Positions 60,427 to 64,000 of a stretch of 64,000 nt of DNA are shown in pieces. Within the stretch, counting starts at the first letter, position 1, and each line of letters starts with the position of its first letter. The notes beneath the pieces were generated by a model. That model was not told where the DNA came from and searched no databases. It saw only the letters and a program-made list of their open reading frames with translations. This DNA is from an uncultured Desulfuromonas sp. (lineage in GTDB: Bacteria > Desulfobacterota > Desulfuromonadia > Desulfuromonadales > Desulfuromonadaceae), in contig NZ_OY781461.1 of NCBI RefSeq assembly GCF_963676955.1, positions 2,784,225-2,848,224 on the forward strand, given 5' to 3'. The position numbers and the translations under genes are program-made.

Positions 60427-61143
60427 ATGAGTTCAACATCTAAAAAAAAGTATCAATGCCACCAATGTCTTGGTGTCTGGGAAAAAACCGGACGAACCTC
60501 CTGTAGTGCCCCTCCCGGAAAAATTAAAGCCCCGGCCGATTGCCCCGGCCAACAGCAAGAGTTGATTCACGCCTGTTTCGATCAGTATTGTGACGATACG
60601 GAACAGGCACGTCTGGCTCAGGTGGCTGCGCGGGTGGAAGGGCTTTGTTATCAGGCGGATTCTGATGCACAATCGGTTCATCCCCGGTGGACGCGTGTCG
60701 AGGATACCATTGCTCTGGCCAAGTTGATGGGCTATCACACCATCGGTGTTGCCACCTGCCTGGGCCTGTTGGCGGAAACGCGCCAACTCAGTGAAATTCT
60801 CGAATCTCAGGGATTTGACGTGGTTTCCGTATGCTGTAAGGCCGGGGGCATCGATAAAATCAACTTGGGCATTGACGAGCAGGACAAGGTGCGACCGGGG
60901 CATTACGAGGCGGCGTGTAATCCCATTGCCCAGGCGACGTTACTCAATGAAGCGCACACCGAAATGAATATCATCGTCGGTTTATGCGTCGGTCACGACA
61001 TGTTGTTTAATCTTCATTCCAAGGCTCCGGTGACGACGCTGGTCGCCAAAGATCGGGTGACCGGCCACAATCCCGTCAGTGTTCTTTATGGGCAGAATTT
61101 CTATTACAAACGGTTGAAGAAAAAGCCGCTGAAAGTCGACTAA
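60427..61143 (+). CDS. DUF1847 metal-binding protein
   Basis: 238 residues. N-terminal cysteines (YQCHQCLGVW, CSAPPG, DCPGQ) and the later DVVSVCCKAGGIDK, HYEAACNPIAQA and GLCVGHDML segments are typical of the DUF1847 family. The cysteine pattern suggests a bound metal or Fe-S cluster. Function unknown. It precedes a glycerophosphodiesterase by 12 bases. Confidence 0.82.
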   Translation: MSSTSKKKYQCHQCLGVWEKTGRTSCSAPPGKIKAPADCPGQQQELIHACFDQYCDDTEQARLAQVAARVEGLCYQADSDAQSVHPRWTRVEDTIALAKLMGYHTIGVATCLGLLAETRQLSEILESQGFDVVSVCCKAGGIDKINLGIDEQDKVRPGHYEAACNPIAQATLLNEAHTEMNIIVGLCVGHDMLFNLHSKAPVTTLVAKDRVTGHNPVSVLYGQNFYYKRLKKKPLKVD

Positions 61144-61155
61144 CGGAAGGTAAAG

Positions 61156-61893
61156 ATGGTTATGCACGCCGGTCAGTTTGTCGCTCATCGCGGCTATCGC
61201 TGCAATTATCCTGAGAACACCCTGTTAGCCCATCAAATGGCCGTTGACGCTGGCGCCCTGTTTGTAGAAACCGACATCCAGATGACTGGCGATGGTATTC
61301 CGGTGTTGTATCACGACATCGACATGTTACGGCTCAGTGGCCTGCAGCAAAGACTGGATGAGTTTACGGCAGAACAACTGAAACAGGTAACCGTTTGCGA
61401 ACCGCAGCGTTTCGGCCATCGCTTTGAGCGTGAACCCGTAGCAACTCTGGATGACTTTGTTGTCTGGCTGGCTGAGCGGACGGATGTTACCGCCTATATT
61501 GAAATAAAACCGGAATGTCGCCAAGGCTATGGTTTGAATGCCGTGGCCCAGATTCTCAATCGGCTTCGCCCTGTTTTTTCACAAGTTGTCATCATCAGTT
61601 TTGACATTGATAGCATCGGTTTGGCGCGGCATCTCGGCGCTCCGCGTGTTGGGGTGGTTTTGAGCACCTGGCAGACGTGGCAAATGCCGATGATGGCTCA
61701 GATACAACCCGATGTTTTTTTCTGTGATGCCTATTTGATTCCCGACAATGTTGATTTGTCCGCGTACAAAACGCCTTTTGTTATCTACGAAGTTTCAGAT
61801 CTTGCTCAAGCCGAATACTGGTTGTCGCGCGGAGCGGATCAGGTCGAGACCTACAATATCGGTACGATGCTCGAAACTCTGGCAAAAAGATGA
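61156..61893 (+). CDS. Glycerophosphodiester phosphodiesterase family protein
   Basis: 245 residues with the GDPD catalytic pattern: VAHRGYRCNYPENTL, FVETDIQMTGDGIPVLYHD and AYIEIKPE, covering both histidines and the acidic metal ligands. It has no signal peptide, so acts in the cytoplasm on phospholipid head-group diesters. GGAAGG lies 5 bases before the ATG at 61156. Substrate is not identified. Confidence 0.85.
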   Translation: MVMHAGQFVAHRGYRCNYPENTLLAHQMAVDAGALFVETDIQMTGDGIPVLYHDIDMLRLSGLQQRLDEFTAEQLKQVTVCEPQRFGHRFEREPVATLDDFVVWLAERTDVTAYIEIKPECRQGYGLNAVAQILNRLRPVFSQVVIISFDIDSIGLARHLGAPRVGVVLSTWQTWQMPMMAQIQPDVFFCDAYLIPDNVDLSAYKTPFVIYEVSDLAQAEYWLSRGADQVETYNIGTMLETLAKR

Positions 61894-61935
61894 TAGGGTG
61901 GTGCCGTTTTTTAACGATTCAATAGGAGTCTTTTG

Positions 61936-62331
61936 ATGGATATAGCTGATGATGCGCGTTGCTTTGTCTGTGGCCCGGAGAATTCCCGCGGTTTGCAGGC
62001 GAAATTTGAGATGGACCCTGAAGGGTTGCGCTCCCATTGCCGAATTTCTCTTCCCGGCCATTTTCAGGGTTGGCAAGATGTGGTCCATGGCGGCATGCTG
62101 GCAACCTTGTTGGATGAAGCATCGATCTACGCCTGTCGCACGATTGCGCCTCGCTGTGTGACGGCTGAATTGTCGGTGCGCTATAAAAAACCGGTTCCTG
62201 TCGATACGCTGTTGGAGATCAGCGCAGAGGTGGTGGAACAGAAAAAACGGGTGTTTGTGGTTGAAGCCTCCATTGCTATTGATGGAACGGTTCATGCGGA
62301 AGCCACGACTAAGGTGTTTCGACTGTCATAG
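61936..62331 (+). CDS. PaaI/4HBT-family thioesterase
   Basis: 131-residue hot-dog thioesterase. DARCFVCGPENSRGLQAKFE, the catalytic block VHGGMLATLLDEASIYA with the acidic residue, and a PaaI-like fold are seen. AGGAG lies 7 bases before the ATG at 61936. Hydrolyses acyl-CoA; the substrate is unknown. Confidence 0.85.
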   Translation: MDIADDARCFVCGPENSRGLQAKFEMDPEGLRSHCRISLPGHFQGWQDVVHGGMLATLLDEASIYACRTIAPRCVTAELSVRYKKPVPVDTLLEISAEVVEQKKRVFVVEASIAIDGTVHAEATTKVFRLS

Positions 62332-62349
62332 GCAACGTCAGGGAATAAA

Positions 62350-62817
62350 ATGACATACAATGATATTTTGCGTCGCTTCCGTTATGCCGTGGATTTGTCG
62401 GACGAGGCGATGTTGGACATTTTCGCAGAAGGGGGAGCCAGCCTGGACGATTCGCAATTAGCGGCTTTGCTGCGTCGCGAAGAGGAACAAGGCTATGAAC
62501 CCTGCAGCGAAAAGTGTATGAAACAATTTCTAATCGGGCTGGTGCGTTTTACCCGTGGCGAGGCCCCTGCGGGAACGCCACCGCTCATTGGTGAGAAAGA
62601 GGCCCTGACCAACAATGTGATTCTTAAGGCCATCCGCATCGCTTTGGAGATGCATGAGCAGGATATGCTGGATGTGTTTGGTCAAGCCGGATTCAGCCTC
62701 TCGCGTTCCGAACTCAGTGCTCTGTTCCGTAAAAAAGGCCATAAAAATTACAAGCCCTGCGGCGATCAGCTGCTGCGCAATTTTTTAAAAGGGCTGACCC
62801 TGCACAATCGCGCATAA
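62350..62817 (+). CDS. DUF1456 (YehS-like) protein
   Basis: 155 residues made of two related halves (about 3-70 and 82-150), each with a helical motif of the type ILxxxRxAxxxxxxxMLDxF and YxPCxxxxxxxFLxGL. This is the DUF1456/YehS family; function unknown. A terminator follows. Confidence 0.87.
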   Translation: MTYNDILRRFRYAVDLSDEAMLDIFAEGGASLDDSQLAALLRREEEQGYEPCSEKCMKQFLIGLVRFTRGEAPAGTPPLIGEKEALTNNVILKAIRIALEMHEQDMLDVFGQAGFSLSRSELSALFRKKGHKNYKPCGDQLLRNFLKGLTLHNRA

Positions 62818-62846
62818 TATCTTAGTTGTCTGTCAATTCTTAACCG

Positions 62847-62883
62847 AAAAAAGGCCGGATCATTCATAGGATCCGGCCTTTTC
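62847..62883. terminator. Bidirectional terminator between DUF1456 gene and korB
   Basis: AAAAGGCCGGATC and GATCCGGCCTTTT form a long stem with ATTCATAG as loop; A-run before and T-run after allow it to serve both converging transcripts. Confidence 0.9.
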
Positions 62884-62889
62884 TTCATG

Positions 62890-63756
62890 TCATTTCTTGC
62901 TGTTTAATAACGTCTGTAATGCCTCTCGGTCCACCTTGCGCTGCCAGAGTGGAGTGTTGTGGCGTTGATAGGCAGCTTGCTGTTCCTCATAGGTCTTCTT
63001 GTCGTTCGTCCGATAAAGGAGTCCCAGGGGATAGCGCTCGGTGTCGAGGGCCAGGGCCAGCGCCGCACTACGATCCTGTGGGTCATGATTTTCTATAATC
63101 CGGCAATGTTCTTTATACCAGGCATACGTATTGAGTTTATTGAAGGAGACACACGGTTGAAAGATTTCCACCATGGCCAAGCCCTTGTGTTCAATCGCCT
63201 GTTGGATCAGGTCTTGCGTCAACTCCTTGTGGCCGATGAAGCTGCGCGCAACAAAAGAGGCATTCTGGGCAATGGCGATGGCAATGGCGTTGATCGGTTC
63301 CTCCGTCACCCCGCGCGGTTGGGTGGTTGTTTTCATGCCTTCAAGGGTGGTTGGTGAGCCCTGGCCTTTGGTCAGCCCATAGATCTGATTGTTATGCACC
63401 AGCAGGGTGATGTCCGGATTGCGACGCAACAGGTGCAGAAAGTGGTTCCCCCCCTCGGCGTACATATCGCCATCGCCGCCAACGGCCACCACCGTGAGTT
63501 CAGGGTTGGCGCCCTTGACTCCCGTGGCAATGGGCAGTGCCCGACCATGCAGGGTGTGAAAGCCATTGCTGTGGATATAGTGGGGCAGTTTGCCGGCCTG
63601 GCCGATACCGCTGATAATCGCCGTCTGTTGTGGCGTTTTCCCCAGCGCCTCCAGGCTTTTTTTCAGCACCTCAAGAATGGCAAAATCGCCACATCCCGGG
63701 CACCAGGAACTCTCTTGCGAACCGGGCCGTTGGGAGTCAAAAAGTAATTTACTCAT
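62890..63756 (-). CDS. korB: 2-oxoacid:ferredoxin oxidoreductase beta subunit
   Basis: 288 residues. Thiamine diphosphate binding is shown by SSWCPGCGDFAILEVL, GIGQAGKLPHYI and VAVGGDGDMYAEGGNHFLH...HNNQIYGLTKGQ. The family oxidises 2-oxoglutarate, pyruvate or branched oxoacids to acyl-CoA with ferredoxin. It overlaps the upstream korA by 8 bases on the minus strand. KorB is the likeliest type, but the exact oxoacid cannot be fixed here. Confidence 0.88.
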   Translation of the reverse strand: MSKLLFDSQRPGSQESSWCPGCGDFAILEVLKKSLEALGKTPQQTAIISGIGQAGKLPHYIHSNGFHTLHGRALPIATGVKGANPELTVVAVGGDGDMYAEGGNHFLHLLRRNPDITLLVHNNQIYGLTKGQGSPTTLEGMKTTTQPRGVTEEPINAIAIAIAQNASFVARSFIGHKELTQDLIQQAIEHKGLAMVEIFQPCVSFNKLNTYAWYKEHCRIIENHDPQDRSAALALALDTERYPLGLLYRTNDKKTYEEQQAAYQRHNTPLWQRKVDREALQTLLNSKK

Positions 63757-64000
63757 GGTCGCCTCCTTTCAGCAGGGTTTTCAGTTGCGCGCACAGGTGT
63801 TCGCAGGACAGGGCACGGCCATCATATTTGAGAATCCGTTGTTTAATGCGACAGTCGTAATCACGCTGCAACAGATCGGCAAATTGACCGGTAAAGTTTT
63901 GCTCCACGGCAATAATCCGCTCCGCCTGGTTCAGGTAAGCGGCGACGGTTGTCGGCAACGGATAGACCTGACTGAAGTGGAGCAGGGCGAGACCGGGAAT
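63749..64000 (-). CDS. korA: 2-oxoacid:ferredoxin oxidoreductase alpha subunit, 5' part missing
   Basis: Only the last 83 residues lie in the window; the frame is open to the right edge and reads I-P-G-L-A-L-L-H-F-S-Q-V-Y-P-L before the TTG at 63956-63958, which is therefore internal. HFSQVYPLP and AVEQNFTGQFADLLQRDY are the C-terminal KorA blocks. It overlaps korB by 8 bases. Confidence 0.85.
   Translation of the reverse strand: MPGLALLHFSQVYPLPTTVAAYLNQAERIIAVEQNFTGQFADLLQRDYDCRIKQRILKYDGRALSCEHLCAQLKTLLKGGDHE

Overview
The window looks like a chromosomal segment of an anaerobic, cytochrome-bearing member of the Desulfuromonadales or a close relative (Desulfuromonas/Geobacter type). This is an inference from the indolepyruvate and 2-oxoacid:ferredoxin oxidoreductases, PATAN-type response regulators, a heme-binding sensor, small monoheme cytochromes, and the thrS-infC-rpmI-rplT-pheST and surE-pcm-nlpD-rpoS blocks. 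No insertion sequence, integrase, prophage gene or CRISPR array was seen.

Region 1 (1-26249, all plus strand, mostly overlapping genes, entering from the left edge) is a large biosynthetic cluster. It has the hallmarks of aryl polyene/flexirubin pathways: an aromatic amino acid ammonia-lyase of tyrosine type, an acyl-activating ligase, two hot-dog dehydratases, a ketosynthase plus short chain-length-factor pair, a LolA-like carrier, an MMPL exporter, a DUF3261 lipoprotein and a PlsC-like acyltransferase. To this are added parts unusual for such clusters: three consecutive radical SAM enzymes with cobalamin-binding-like N-termini, a GT2-DUF2062 glycosyltransferase fusion, an LpxL-like acyltransferase with a changed motif, a second ketosynthase/chain-length-factor pair, three acyl carrier proteins, a CrtI-like oxidoreductase, a BtrH-like acyltransferase and an ABC-2 exporter. 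No ketoreductase is visible inside the window. The likely product is a p-coumarate-primed polyene lipid, modified by oxygen-independent radical chemistry and exported to the outer membrane. Its structure cannot be read from the sequence. The mix also recalls gene sets proposed for ladderane lipid biosynthesis.

Region 2 (26468-34637) holds a Na/phosphate cotransporter-PhoU protein overlapping a Ppx/GppA phosphatase, then a five-gene operon behind a near-consensus sigma70 promoter: iorA, iorB, a phenylacetate-CoA ligase, a tandem-ACT protein and a second phenylacetate-CoA ligase. Together these convert aryl-pyruvates to aryl-acetyl-CoA. A tRNA-Pro follows.

Region 3 (35155-44866) is a chemosensory cluster without CheR or CheB: response regulator, unknown protein, heme-binding Tll0287-like sensor with HAMP, REC-PATAN regulator, Hpt-CheW, CheA-REC and a PilJ-like chemoreceptor, followed by two duplicated monoheme cytochromes separated by about 790 bases of non-coding DNA. 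A minus-strand long-chain acyl-CoA ligase comes next.

Region 4 (47014-64000) is housekeeping: tRNA-Val, thrS, infC (with an AUA start codon), rpmI, rplT, pheS, pheT, ihfA, a MerR regulator, surE, pcm, a DedA-like membrane protein, nlpD, rpoS, apt, tRNA-Arg, an HD-GYP protein, a DUF1847 protein, a glycerophosphodiesterase, a thioesterase and a DUF1456 protein. It ends with the minus-strand korB and the end of korA.
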